From contig JAHJTN010000017.1 of assembly GCA_018829465.1 (NCBI GenBank), positions 1-64,000 of the forward strand: 64,000 bases of DNA. Reading direction: 5' to 3'. The translations under genes were made by a program, and so were the position numbers. Under the pieces are notes generated by a model. The model saw only the letters and a program-made list of their open reading frames with translations. It was not told the DNA's origin and did not search any database. Position 1 is the stretch's first letter. Every line of letters begins with the position of its first letter. The DNA is from Bacteroidota bacterium. Lineage in GTDB: Bacteria; Bacteroidota; Bacteroidia; Flavobacteriales; Flavobacteriaceae. This document shows positions 8,553 to 17,153 of this stretch, in pieces.

Positions 8553-10613
8553 ATGAATAAATACACCAAAAATCTTTTAAGCGCCTCATTGCTGAGCGCC
8601 CTCGTTTTTACTGCCTGTAAAAATGAAGAAAAACAAGCAGGTACTCCGGGTATCAATACCAGTTACATGGATGATTCTGTGCGTCCTCAGGACGATTTCT
8701 TTCGCTATGTCAATGGCAAGTGGCTCGATCAAACCCAAATTCCTGACGATAAAACCTCGTGGGGAAGTTTTAACGAACTGCGCGAAAATACCGATGCAGA
8801 CGTGTTGGAGATTCTTAAAGAAGCTATGGCTTCCGGTCAGTATGCAGCTGATTCAGACCAAGGGAAAGCCGTGAATCTTTTCAAAACCATCCTCGATTCT
8901 ACATCCCGAAACGAACAAGGTTTACAACCCATCCAATCTCGTTTAGATGAAATTGACAAGATGACAACTGTCAAAGACTTAGAAAATTATTTGATTGCTT
9001 ATGAATCTGTTGGCGGGACCGGTTTTTTTGGTGTCGGGGTTTTTGCAGATTCAAAAGACAGCAATAAAAATGTGTTGAGTCTCGGAAACGGTCGATTGGG
9101 ATTACCCGACAGAGAATACTACGTTTCAGACGACCCAAATTCCAAAGACACGCGCGATAAATACGTACTGCACGTGGGGCAGATGTTGCAATTTTTGGGA
9201 TACAGCTCGGAAGATGCACAAAAACAAGCAGAAGCGGTACTCGCTTTTGAAACCCTTTTGGCAACCCCGCGTTTAACACGGGTAGAACGCCGAGACGATC
9301 GACTGACATACAACCCTAAGACCATAGCCGAAATTAGCAATCTAAACAAAGTGTTTGATTGGCAAAAATATTTTTCAGCTCTCGGTTTTGCCACTGTGGA
9401 CACTGTCATCGTGAACGAGCCTAAGTATATCGCTTCACTTGAACCGCTGATGCAAACAAGTCACCTAAATCATTGGAAAGCTTATCTGAAATGGTCTTTG
9501 CTCAATAGTGCTTCGGGCAGGTTGAGTGATGAAATCGAAACCGCTAATTGGGAATTTTACGGCAAAACGCTCCGCGGGGCTCAAGCGCAAGAAGCACCTG
9601 AAAAAAGAGCTTTGGGTATGCTCAATAGAGCCTTGGGCGAAGCCCTGGGAAAATTGTACGTAGATAAAAAATTTCCGCCCGAGGCCAAACAAAAAGCAGA
9701 GGAGCTCATTGCAAATCTAATCGCAGCTTATGACAAACGCATCAAAGAGTTGCCTTGGATGAGTCCGGAGACCAAAGAAAAAGCCTTGGAAAAACTGCAC
9801 GCACTCAACATAAAAATTGCCTATCCGGACAAATGGAAAGATTACTCCAAATTACAGATTCAGGGTCCTGAAGCCGGTGGCAGTTACTACGCCAATATGG
9901 ACAACCTGTCACGCTGGCGTTTTGAAGAAGATGTAGCCAAACTCGAAAAACCGGTAGATAAGGACGAATGGTTTATGGCACCGCAAATCGTCAATGCTTA
10001 TTTCAATCCTGCTTATAATGAAATTGTTTTTCCGGCAGCCATCTTGCAACCGCCATTTTTCAATTTTGAGGCCGATGATGCTGTCAACTATGGCGGTATT
10101 GGTTCGGTAATTGGTCACGAAATTTCTCACGGATTTGACGATTCGGGTGCGCGCTACGATGCCCAGGGCAATTTGGTAGATTGGTGGACACCTGCAGATT
10201 TAGAAGCATTTACCCAACTCGGAGACGCCTTGGCTGCACAATATAGCCGTTTAGAGCCACTGCCGGATACTTTTGTAGATGGCAAATTTACCCTTGGCGA
10301 AAACATTGGAGATTTGGGTGGCGTTAATGCTGCTTTTGAAGCTTTGCAAATTCATCTAGCCAAAAACGGTTCGCCCGGCCTGATTGACGGATTCACCCCC
10401 GAACAAAGATTTTTCCTTTCTTGGGGAACCATCTGGCGTGTAAAAACCAGAGATGAAGCACTCAAAACGCAGGTAAAAACCGATCCGCATGCTCCGGGGA
10501 TGTATCGTGCCAGTGTTCCGCTTCAAAACGTGGAGGCTTTCTATGAGACCTTTGATGTGAAACCCGGCGATGCTATGTTTTTACCGCCGGAACAAAGGGT
10601 AAAAATTTGGTAG
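8553..10613 (+). CDS. pepO: M13-family zinc metallopeptidase lipoprotein (PepO/neprilysin-like)
   Basis: 686 residues, a neprilysin/endothelin-converting-enzyme-like peptidase that cleaves peptides in the cell envelope. The N-terminus MNKYTKNLLSASLLSALVF ends in a lipobox, FTAC, with Cys22. The zinc site is complete: HEISH at 522-526 in VIGHEISHGFDD, and the third ligand Glu583 in ENIGDLGG, with Asp587. NAYFNPAYNEIVFPA (substrate-binding region) and the C-terminal PPEQRVKIW are typical of a full-length member. It is monocistronic and converges on the next gene across a shared hairpin. Confidence 0.95.
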   Translation: MNKYTKNLLSASLLSALVFTACKNEEKQAGTPGINTSYMDDSVRPQDDFFRYVNGKWLDQTQIPDDKTSWGSFNELRENTDADVLEILKEAMASGQYAADSDQGKAVNLFKTILDSTSRNEQGLQPIQSRLDEIDKMTTVKDLENYLIAYESVGGTGFFGVGVFADSKDSNKNVLSLGNGRLGLPDREYYVSDDPNSKDTRDKYVLHVGQMLQFLGYSSEDAQKQAEAVLAFETLLATPRLTRVERRDDRLTYNPKTIAEISNLNKVFDWQKYFSALGFATVDTVIVNEPKYIASLEPLMQTSHLNHWKAYLKWSLLNSASGRLSDEIETANWEFYGKTLRGAQAQEAPEKRALGMLNRALGEALGKLYVDKKFPPEAKQKAEELIANLIAAYDKRIKELPWMSPETKEKALEKLHALNIKIAYPDKWKDYSKLQIQGPEAGGSYYANMDNLSRWRFEEDVAKLEKPVDKDEWFMAPQIVNAYFNPAYNEIVFPAAILQPPFFNFEADDAVNYGGIGSVIGHEISHGFDDSGARYDAQGNLVDWWTPADLEAFTQLGDALAAQYSRLEPLPDTFVDGKFTLGENIGDLGGVNAAFEALQIHLAKNGSPGLIDGFTPEQRFFLSWGTIWRVKTRDEALKTQVKTDPHAPGMYRASVPLQNVEAFYETFDVKPGDAMFLPPEQRVKIW

Positions 10614-10624
10614 AATTTCTTAAT

Positions 10625-10658
10625 AAACTGCCTCTTGAGCTTTGTCTCGAGGCAGTTT
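10625..10658. terminator. Hairpin between convergent genes, probable bidirectional terminator
   Basis: A perfect 10-bp stem AAACTGCCTC / GAGGCAGTTT with a 14-nt loop lies 12 nt after the M13 stop and 19 nt before the convergent stop. T-runs are short on both sides, so strength is uncertain. Confidence 0.7.
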
Positions 10659-10676
10659 AATTAGAATGTGTTGTTA

Positions 10677-11717
10677 TCAAAACAGTTCATATCTGAGCCC
10701 CAACGAAATGCTCCTAATTTCATTTTGTGCATTTTTGAATAAGGGTGAAAGGTCATATTTTACATACAACATGCTATCGCCTGCTGTTAGGTAGCCGCTG
10801 AGCCCGTAAACAAAATCGTTGGTGTTGAAGTCTGTTTTTTGCTTCTCTTTTATCTTATCGCCGTTACGGTCGTATTTCAGTTTTTGCATATTTCCGATGT
10901 TGAATCCTGCAAACCCACCGAGCCCGATTTTCACCCGGTCAAAATAATGCTTGTCGGGATTGAAGGAGGTGTTGAATGGCTTAAACTCTAGATGTACAGG
11001 CATTACCAAGTACGTATATCTGAATTTTGATTTGTCCAAATCTGTATCAAATTTTTGAAGTTCGGTGGTGTTGTCGTTTTCAACGAAAAATTGATCATCT
11101 TTCGGTTTTAAGTTGTTGGTTTGAAAAGATAAAGCATAATTAAGTTTAAGAAAATTAGAGTTTTTAAATACTCGGTATTTATTTCCAAACCCGATTTCAA
11201 AAAAACGAGAGCCGAAAAACTTAAAGTGAGAATTACCTAGCGAATTTCCTTCTTCTATGGCGTTATTAAAACCAAAGGCGAGCAGCAAATAGCCATTGTT
11301 TCTACTTTCTTTAAAATTTTTGTCGCGGTGAAATATTTTACGGAATTTGAAATCATCAAAAATGCTGTCCATCCGATCTTCAAAAGAATAATATTTGATA
11401 TGGAGCATTTCGCCCCTCTCCAATAAGGCAATTTGATTGTCGATGATGGCCAATCGGTTGTCGATGTTCAGTGCGTGTTTTTGAGCCGCTTCTTTTTTGA
11501 GCGCTGTGGCTTCTTCTTCTGTAATTTCTCCGGAAAGAAGACGGTTATTTATCGCTTTCACTTCTTTTTTAAGCAGTTCTCGTTCTTCGTTTGCAATCTT
11601 CTCTTTGGTCAGTTTTAGGTTTTCAATCTGTTGTTCTTTGCCAAGTTCCTGAGCGTTCAGATTAGGCATGCAGAGGGTGAGCGCCACCAGGGCGAAAATC
11701 AAAAATGTAGTTTTCAT
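10677..11717 (-). CDS. Predicted outer-membrane beta-barrel protein with N-terminal coiled coil
   Basis: 346 residues, no named family recognised. A signal peptide (MKTTFLIFALVALTLCMPNLNAQ) is followed by a Lys/Glu-rich coiled-coil stretch (about residues 25-100). Then comes a beta-rich region with alternating aromatic residues, ending in Phe (SISLGLRYELF), the usual C-terminal signal of outer-membrane barrels. It is the last gene of a sigma / anti-sigma-like / barrel unit, 23 nt after the anti-sigma-like gene. It may therefore be a target or sensor of that regulatory pair, which is inference from position. Confidence 0.78.
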   Translation of the reverse strand: MKTTFLIFALVALTLCMPNLNAQELGKEQQIENLKLTKEKIANEERELLKKEVKAINNRLLSGEITEEEATALKKEAAQKHALNIDNRLAIIDNQIALLERGEMLHIKYYSFEDRMDSIFDDFKFRKIFHRDKNFKESRNNGYLLLAFGFNNAIEEGNSLGNSHFKFFGSRFFEIGFGNKYRVFKNSNFLKLNYALSFQTNNLKPKDDQFFVENDNTTELQKFDTDLDKSKFRYTYLVMPVHLEFKPFNTSFNPDKHYFDRVKIGLGGFAGFNIGNMQKLKYDRNGDKIKEKQKTDFNTNDFVYGLSGYLTAGDSMLYVKYDLSPLFKNAQNEIRSISLGLRYELF

Positions 11718-11740
11718 GATTATAAATATTTAATGGAGAT

Positions 11741-12460
11741 TCAATTATTGCTTTGTGCAACAGCTATTTTCACAGTTTGGTAACTTTCTCGCAGCGCGAG
11801 GAGCACTTTTTCTTTAAAGGAGGTGTTGTTTATATCTTCTTCAATTTCAGCCAACAACACCTCAGCATTAACGCTTTTTCCTGCTTTTGTCAACAATTGT
11901 TGCGATTTGATTTCTTTGAGGGCTTCGGCCAAAAGTGCATTGATTTCAGCATCAGAAAAGTTGGCTTTGTCTTTTTGGAAGTCAAGTATTTTTGAGACAA
12001 CCTCATCTACTTTTTGGTCAACAATATTCTTGTTTTCCGGTATTTGAAATGGTTTTTCAATGTCCTCCTTTACTTTAACTGTCTGCGAGACCACCACAGG
12101 AGTCGATTTTTTTGATGACAAATGTGTGTCGGTTTTATTTCCATCTTCAGTTGTCTGTGCTGTTTTGGCATCGGGTTTAGTTAAGGTGTTTTCCTTCTTG
12201 GTTTCGGGCGTCAAAACCGGTTCTGATATTTCCACCATTCGTTGGTTAGCATCGCTAAGCGCTTCGTTTTTTAAGAATAAACTGATCAACACCAACAAAA
12301 CGATGCTGGCAGCAGCTACACGAGACACGATGTGAAATCTTTTTTTTCTCTTATTTGCGATGAGTTGCTTCTCCAACTTATCCCAAGTCTTCTCGTTTGG
12401 ATGGATTGTCCGACGGAGAAGGCTTTCGCGGCTGATATTTTCAAATTCCGACAGTTTCAT
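11741..12460 (-). CDS. Predicted single-pass membrane protein, probable anti-sigma factor
   Basis: 239 residues. A cytoplasmic N-terminus of about 44 residues (containing ETTWDKLE-like NEKTWDKLEKQL) precedes one membrane helix (45-63, VSRVAAASIVLLVLISLFL). The periplasmic part is low-complexity, Lys/Thr/Glu-rich, and ends in a helical region. The layout and its position directly after an ECF sigma factor, with a 20-bp overlap, suggest an anti-sigma factor. No zinc-binding HxxxCxxC anti-sigma motif is present, so this rests on context and topology. It could instead be a structural membrane protein. Confidence 0.65.
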   Translation of the reverse strand: MKLSEFENISRESLLRRTIHPNEKTWDKLEKQLIANKRKKRFHIVSRVAAASIVLLVLISLFLKNEALSDANQRMVEISEPVLTPETKKENTLTKPDAKTAQTTEDGNKTDTHLSSKKSTPVVVSQTVKVKEDIEKPFQIPENKNIVDQKVDEVVSKILDFQKDKANFSDAEINALLAEALKEIKSQQLLTKAGKSVNAEVLLAEIEEDINNTSFKEKVLLALRESYQTVKIAVAQSNN

Positions 12461-13010
12461 TTTTTGTAATTTTTAAGTCTTTTAACTGATGTTGCAAACA
12501 TTTTCGAGCGCGATGCAGTTGGGTTTTGGATGCGCTCACTGTGATTTGGAGTTCCTGTGATATTTCCTGATGGCTATAACCGTCAATGGCGTACATCAGA
12601 AATATCACTTTCTGGTTTTCGGGCAATTCGTCTATGCGTTTTTGAATGTCTTCAATTTCTAAATTGTTGTGAGAAGATGTTGACTCCACGAGTTGGGTTT
12701 CCGGATAATCTTCCAAAAAAACCAATCTTTTTTGACTTCGAAGGTGGGAAATGCACGAGGTTACCATAATCCGTCTTATCCAACCTTCAAAACTTCCTCT
12801 GTTGTCAAACTGATCTAATTTGGTGAAAACCTTTAAAAAACCGCTAAGCAGAACGTCTTCCGCATAAAACATATCCGAAATATACTGCCTACATACTGAC
12901 AACATCTTAGGTGCAAACCTTTCGTATATAGCCCGTTGTGCTTGAAGGTCTTTGGCTTTAGCCTTTTCAATGAGGAGTGTTTCGTTATAGTGGAGCTGAA
13001 CAACTTTCAA
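12441..13010 (-). CDS. ECF-type RNA polymerase sigma factor
   Basis: About 189 residues. The sigma-70 region 2 segment (AQRAIYERFAPKMLSVCRQYI ... FEGWIRRIMVTSCISHLRSQ) and the region 4 helix-turn-helix (ELPENQKVIFLMYAIDGYSH ... SASKTQLHRARKCLQHQL) are clear; there is no region 1 or 3, as in ECF factors. No ATG is available. The frame opens with TTG at 13058, but the internal TTG at 13010 (giving MKVVQLHYNETLLIEKA) fits related flavobacterial proteins better and is chosen. It recruits RNA polymerase to a small regulon, probably for envelope stress given its membrane and barrel neighbours. It overlaps the next gene by 20 bp. Confidence 0.9.
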   Translation of the reverse strand: MKVVQLHYNETLLIEKAKAKDLQAQRAIYERFAPKMLSVCRQYISDMFYAEDVLLSGFLKVFTKLDQFDNRGSFEGWIRRIMVTSCISHLRSQKRLVFLEDYPETQLVESTSSHNNLEIEDIQKRIDELPENQKVIFLMYAIDGYSHQEISQELQITVSASKTQLHRARKCLQHQLKDLKITKNETVGI

Positions 13011-13361
13011 GGTATTCAATTTAGTTTCTATACTACCAAGACGCTCATAAAGCAACAAGCGTTACAGTTGTCTAATAATTTTTTGCGTACTTTTTGATTG
13101 CGCACTTGCTTTAATTGCATATTTCTAAATACAAAACTAACATTTTACAAATTATTATAAGTTTCGAATTATCTCTTAACTCATTTTTTCATGTATGAAT
13201 GACGAGCAAAAACGACTGATAAATGGGTAAAGAATTCAATTTTAACAAATATAATCAACAAGTAAGCGTTACTATCTCGTGTGTGTTATGTGTTAATCTG
13301 TCCGTTTTTAGAAACTATATCAAGCTGTTGGCCTATTTTTGAAAATTATCCTCGAATTCTT

Positions 13362-16300
13362 TTGCGCAAGTATTTCTACATGATGGTTTTATGCTTCCCG
13401 ATGCTGATGAACGGGCAGGACGTGCCGTCGTTAAAAAAGTCTAAATGGCTAAAAATAAACGGCAAAAAGGAACTGAAAATAGATTCGGTCAGTATCCAAT
13501 CCAAAGATTTTGAAGTGTATCTAAATGACTCCATTCGGTTAGATACGCTCTTTTACCGGGTTGATTTTTCAAAATCCATACTTGTTTTTCAAAATAATTT
13601 TGAGAAAAAAGCAGATTCGGTTCGGGTTTCCTACCAAAGTTTTCCTAACTATCTCACGCGGATCTACCAGGTTTTTGACGATTCTTTAATTGTAGAGAAC
13701 AACCAAAGTTTGGAACGCGTGTACAGCTTGGAAAACAAACGAAAAAAAACAAGTATTCCGTTTGACGGGCTTAACACCACAGGGAGCATTACCCGAGGCG
13801 TAACCATTGGTAACAACCAGAATTCTGTTCTAAAATCAGAACTCGATTTGCAAATTTCTGGCGATTTGGGCAACGGCGTCACCCTGCGCGCTTCCATACA
13901 AGACAACAACATTCCGCTGCAAGAAAATGGCTTTTCGCAACGCTTAGACGAATTTGACGAAGTCTTTATCGAACTTTTCACAGACAATTGGAATGTGAGA
14001 GCGGGCGATATCAACTTGGTGGAAAGCGAAAGTTATTTTTCCCGTTTTCAAAAAAGAGTGCAAGGTATTTTGGTGGGCGGTAAAATTCAAAAAAACACGT
14101 CCGAAACCAAATTTTTTGGTTCGGGAGCCGTAGTTAGGGGACAATTTACAAGAAGTACTTTTCAAGGTAGGGAAGGCAACCAGGGACCCTACAAATTGCA
14201 AGGACCCAACGGCGAACTTTTTGTGTTGGTGATTTCAGGTAGCGAAACGGTCTATGTAAACGGTTTGCCCTTGCAGCGGGGAGAAGACCGAGATTATGTG
14301 ATTGATTACAACGCAGGAGAACTCACTTTTACCTCGCTTTTTCCAATAACCTCAGATATGCGTATTGTGATTGAGTATCAATTTACCGACCGCAATTTTA
14401 CGCGATTTATCACCTACGACGGAGCTTCTTTTAAAAAGGGAAAACTCTCGCTCAGTGGTACCATTTATTCCGAATCCGATTCTAAAAACCAACCGCTGCA
14501 ACAGAGTTTGACTGAAAGCCAAAAAGAATCGTTGAGCTTGGCCGGCGATGATAGGTCTAAAATGGTGGCTCCATCGGCCGTACCTTCTTCATTTTCCGAA
14601 AACAAAGCTCTTTACAGAAAAATTGACATCAATGGCGTGGAAGTTTTTGAGTTTTCGACTGACCCGAATGAAGAACTTTTTGAAGTACGGTTTACCGAAG
14701 TAGGCGCAAACCAAGGAAACTACATCCTCACCAATGCCAACGTCATCGGACGTATTTTTACTTTTGTCCTACCCGAAAATGGCGTGCCTCAGGGCAATTT
14801 TGAGCCCGTTATTCAACTCATTGCCCCAACAAGACTGCAATTGGCCACCGTAAAAGGCAAATACGAATTGTCTGAAAAAACTTCGGTCGAATTTGAAGGT
14901 GCCTTCAGCAACAACGATTTGAATCTTTTTTCGGATTTAGATGATGAAAACAACACGGGATTTGCCGGTACCATTCGGGCCAAACACAGACTTTTTGACA
15001 AACTATGGAACTTGGATGCTACTTTTGATTTTGACCACGTAAATGAAGATTTCCGAACGATTGAACGCTTGTATAATGTAGAATTTAACCGCGACTGGAG
15101 TTTGATAAATCCCGTTGGCAATCAAAATTTTTTGCGAACAGGCTGGTTGCTTTCTCATCCCGAAAAAGGCATGCTAAACTATCAATTCCAACAGTTGAGT
15201 TTTGAGGGAGATTACTCGGGTAGCCGCCATGTTTTGACGGCCAATCTGCACCAAAACCGATGGCAATTGCGCGCCAACGGTAGTTATTTGGATGCCACAT
15301 CCGACCTAGCCGACAACAGTTTTTTGCGGTGGAATTCGCGACTCACCTACAGTTTGAAAAAACAGTGGTTTGGTGCAGAAATGAATTTGGAAAACAGCAA
15401 ACAACGCGATGCGGATACAAACATTTTATCACCGTTGAGCCAACGCTTCGAAGAATATACCGTTTTTACAGGCGTGGGCGACAGTACAAAAATTTTCGCA
15501 GAAGTGGGCTATCGGTTTAGAACCAACGACAGTATTCGCAACAATTTGCTCGAAAAAGTGAATACCTCGCAGACCTATTTCTTAAAATCACGTCTTTTAA
15601 ATTCGGCTACTTCTCAATTGCAGCTTTTTGTCAATTACCGCAGGTTTGACAACCAAGATCCGGAAGTGAGCGACGAACAATCGTTAAATTCGAGGTTGTT
15701 TTACAACCGGTTTTTATGGGATAAAAAAGTACAACTCAATACAGTTTTTGAAACCAATTCCGGCACGCAACCCCAACAAGATTTTACTTTTGTAGAAGTA
15801 GAGCCCGGTACAGGCTCGTTTACTTGGTTCGATTTTAACGGTAACGGTTTGCAAGAGCTCGATGAGTTTGAACAAGCGGCCTTTCAGGACGAAGCTAACT
15901 TTGTACGCGTGTTGCTGCCCAATCGGGTTTTTATCAAAACACATCAAAATAAACTCAGTCAAATTCTCACGCTGAATCCTATGAGTTGGAGTTCGGAAGA
16001 AGGCTATAAAAAAATCTTATCACATTTCTACAATCAAACCAATTTCCTCATAGACAGACGCGTGCGCCGAGAAGATGACCAACTCGATTTAAACCCCTTT
16101 GACACGGGTGATGAAGACTTATTGGGTCTGAATTTCAATTTGAGAAATACTTTGTTTTACAACCGCGGTCTGCAAAAGTTTACAACTTCTTATACTTTCA
16201 ACCGTACGCAGACACAAAATTTTCTTTCCACAGGCATTCAAGAAGGAGACATTACATCACATCAACTCCAATTTACACATAAATTTGACAAGTATTGGCT

Positions 16301-16772
16301 CTTCAATTATCTGACGAATACCTCAAAAACGCAGAGTACTTCCGAAAACTTTCCAACGCGCAATTTTGATATCGATGCCTATGTATTCAATCCGAAACTG
16401 TCGTATTTGTTTACAAACAGCGCTCAATTTGACGTTTTTTACGAATTTCAAAATAAAGAAAATCAAACAGGGGGGAAAGAGACACTTGACAGGCACAAAG
16501 CCGGGGTTTCGTTTTTCTATGCCAATATGCAAAAACTCTCTGTGACGGGCGAATTTAATATTTTCTCCAATCAGTTTGACGGCGATAGTTTTTCGCCTGT
16601 CGGTTTTCAAATATTGGAAGGATTGCAACCCGGAACCAATTTTACTTGGCAACTCAATTTACAAAAACGACTCACGCAATTTCTCGATTTTAATGTGCAA
16701 TATACAGGAAGAAAATCCGAAAACATTCGGACCATTCACACCGGTACGATGCAACTCAGGGCGTTTTTCTAA
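13362..16772 (+). CDS. Very large predicted outer-membrane / surface protein of unknown function
   Basis: About 1136 residues. The frame opens with ATG at 13281, but a signal peptide appears only if translation begins at TTG 13362 (M-RKYFYMMVLCFPMLMNGQD) or ATG 13380. The protein is beta-rich throughout, with many alternating aromatic/polar stretches, and ends RAFF, so it should be exported and probably forms an outer-membrane barrel. A segment near residue 822 (WFDFNGNGLQELDEFE) looks like an EF-hand/dockerin-type calcium loop. An N-terminal region (SITRGVTIGNNQNSVLKSE, SYFSRFQKRVQGILVGGK) recalls other large Bacteroidetes outer-membrane proteins. I cannot name a family. It is divergent from the sigma factor across ~350 bp of AT-rich sequence (13011-13361), in which I see no clear promoter. 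Confidence 0.75.
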   Translation: MRKYFYMMVLCFPMLMNGQDVPSLKKSKWLKINGKKELKIDSVSIQSKDFEVYLNDSIRLDTLFYRVDFSKSILVFQNNFEKKADSVRVSYQSFPNYLTRIYQVFDDSLIVENNQSLERVYSLENKRKKTSIPFDGLNTTGSITRGVTIGNNQNSVLKSELDLQISGDLGNGVTLRASIQDNNIPLQENGFSQRLDEFDEVFIELFTDNWNVRAGDINLVESESYFSRFQKRVQGILVGGKIQKNTSETKFFGSGAVVRGQFTRSTFQGREGNQGPYKLQGPNGELFVLVISGSETVYVNGLPLQRGEDRDYVIDYNAGELTFTSLFPITSDMRIVIEYQFTDRNFTRFITYDGASFKKGKLSLSGTIYSESDSKNQPLQQSLTESQKESLSLAGDDRSKMVAPSAVPSSFSENKALYRKIDINGVEVFEFSTDPNEELFEVRFTEVGANQGNYILTNANVIGRIFTFVLPENGVPQGNFEPVIQLIAPTRLQLATVKGKYELSEKTSVEFEGAFSNNDLNLFSDLDDENNTGFAGTIRAKHRLFDKLWNLDATFDFDHVNEDFRTIERLYNVEFNRDWSLINPVGNQNFLRTGWLLSHPEKGMLNYQFQQLSFEGDYSGSRHVLTANLHQNRWQLRANGSYLDATSDLADNSFLRWNSRLTYSLKKQWFGAEMNLENSKQRDADTNILSPLSQRFEEYTVFTGVGDSTKIFAEVGYRFRTNDSIRNNLLEKVNTSQTYFLKSRLLNSATSQLQLFVNYRRFDNQDPEVSDEQSLNSRLFYNRFLWDKKVQLNTVFETNSGTQPQQDFTFVEVEPGTGSFTWFDFNGNGLQELDEFEQAAFQDEANFVRVLLPNRVFIKTHQNKLSQILTLNPMSWSSEEGYKKILSHFYNQTNFLIDRRVRREDDQLDLNPFDTGDEDLLGLNFNLRNTLFYNRGLQKFTTSYTFNRTQTQNFLSTGIQEGDITSHQLQFTHKFDKYWLFNYLTNTSKTQSTSENFPTRNFDIDAYVFNPKLSYLFTNSAQFDVFYEFQNKENQTGGKETLDRHKAGVSFFYANMQKLSVTGEFNIFSNQFDGDSFSPVGFQILEGLQPGTNFTWQLNLQKRLTQFLDFNVQYTGRKSENIRTIHTGTMQLRAFF

Positions 16773-16784
16773 ACGTAAATAAAT

Positions 16785-16980
16785 CGATGATTTGATGATT
16801 CGATGATAAGATGCTACGATGATGAGATAAAGTAATTCTAATGCCCAATGTCTGTTGACTTTTAACATAAAACAAATAACGAGTAACGTATAACATATAA
16901 CCCTAATGCCTAATGCCTATTGCCTAATGCCTAATGCCTATTGCCTAATGCCTATTGCCTAATGCCTATTGCCTAATGCC
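16785..16980 (+). repeat. Modular intergenic repeat, copy 1, ending in 11 heptamers
   Basis: Modules in order: a GATGATTCG-like tract (16785-16815), block ACGATGATGAGATAAA (16816-16831), block TTCTAATGCCCAATG (16836-16850), a 34-bp block (16870-16903), then eleven perfect 7-bp units TAATGCC or TATTGCC (16904-16980). The same modules occur in the same order, inverted, at 32807-32966. The remainder of this 381-bp gap (16981-17112) is AT-rich and otherwise unremarkable. Confidence 0.9.
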
Positions 16981-17112
16981 TTATCTATAACCAATCTCCC
17001 TGTTAAACAGTCTTATAAATATCTTGAAATTATTTGGTTCTCTAAAAGTCAATTTTTGGTTGGCAACACATCAATAAATCCTTACAAATTTCTCATTAGC
17101 CCGGCGAAGTTG

Positions 17113-17120
17113 TAAATTTG
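17113..17120 (+). promoter_or_regulatory. Promoter -7 box for the CCA-adding enzyme gene
   Basis: TAAATTTG matches TAnnTTTG, 33 nt before the ATG at 17154. It overlaps the alternative TTG start at 17118, which argues against that start. Confidence 0.5.
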
Positions 17121-17153
17121 CAATCCAAAAACAAACCGCCCGAAGTATTTTAT

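Noticed and set aside
16904-16980. Heptamer array as a CRISPR array
   Set aside because: Units are 7 bp and directly contiguous with no spacers, and no cas gene is present.
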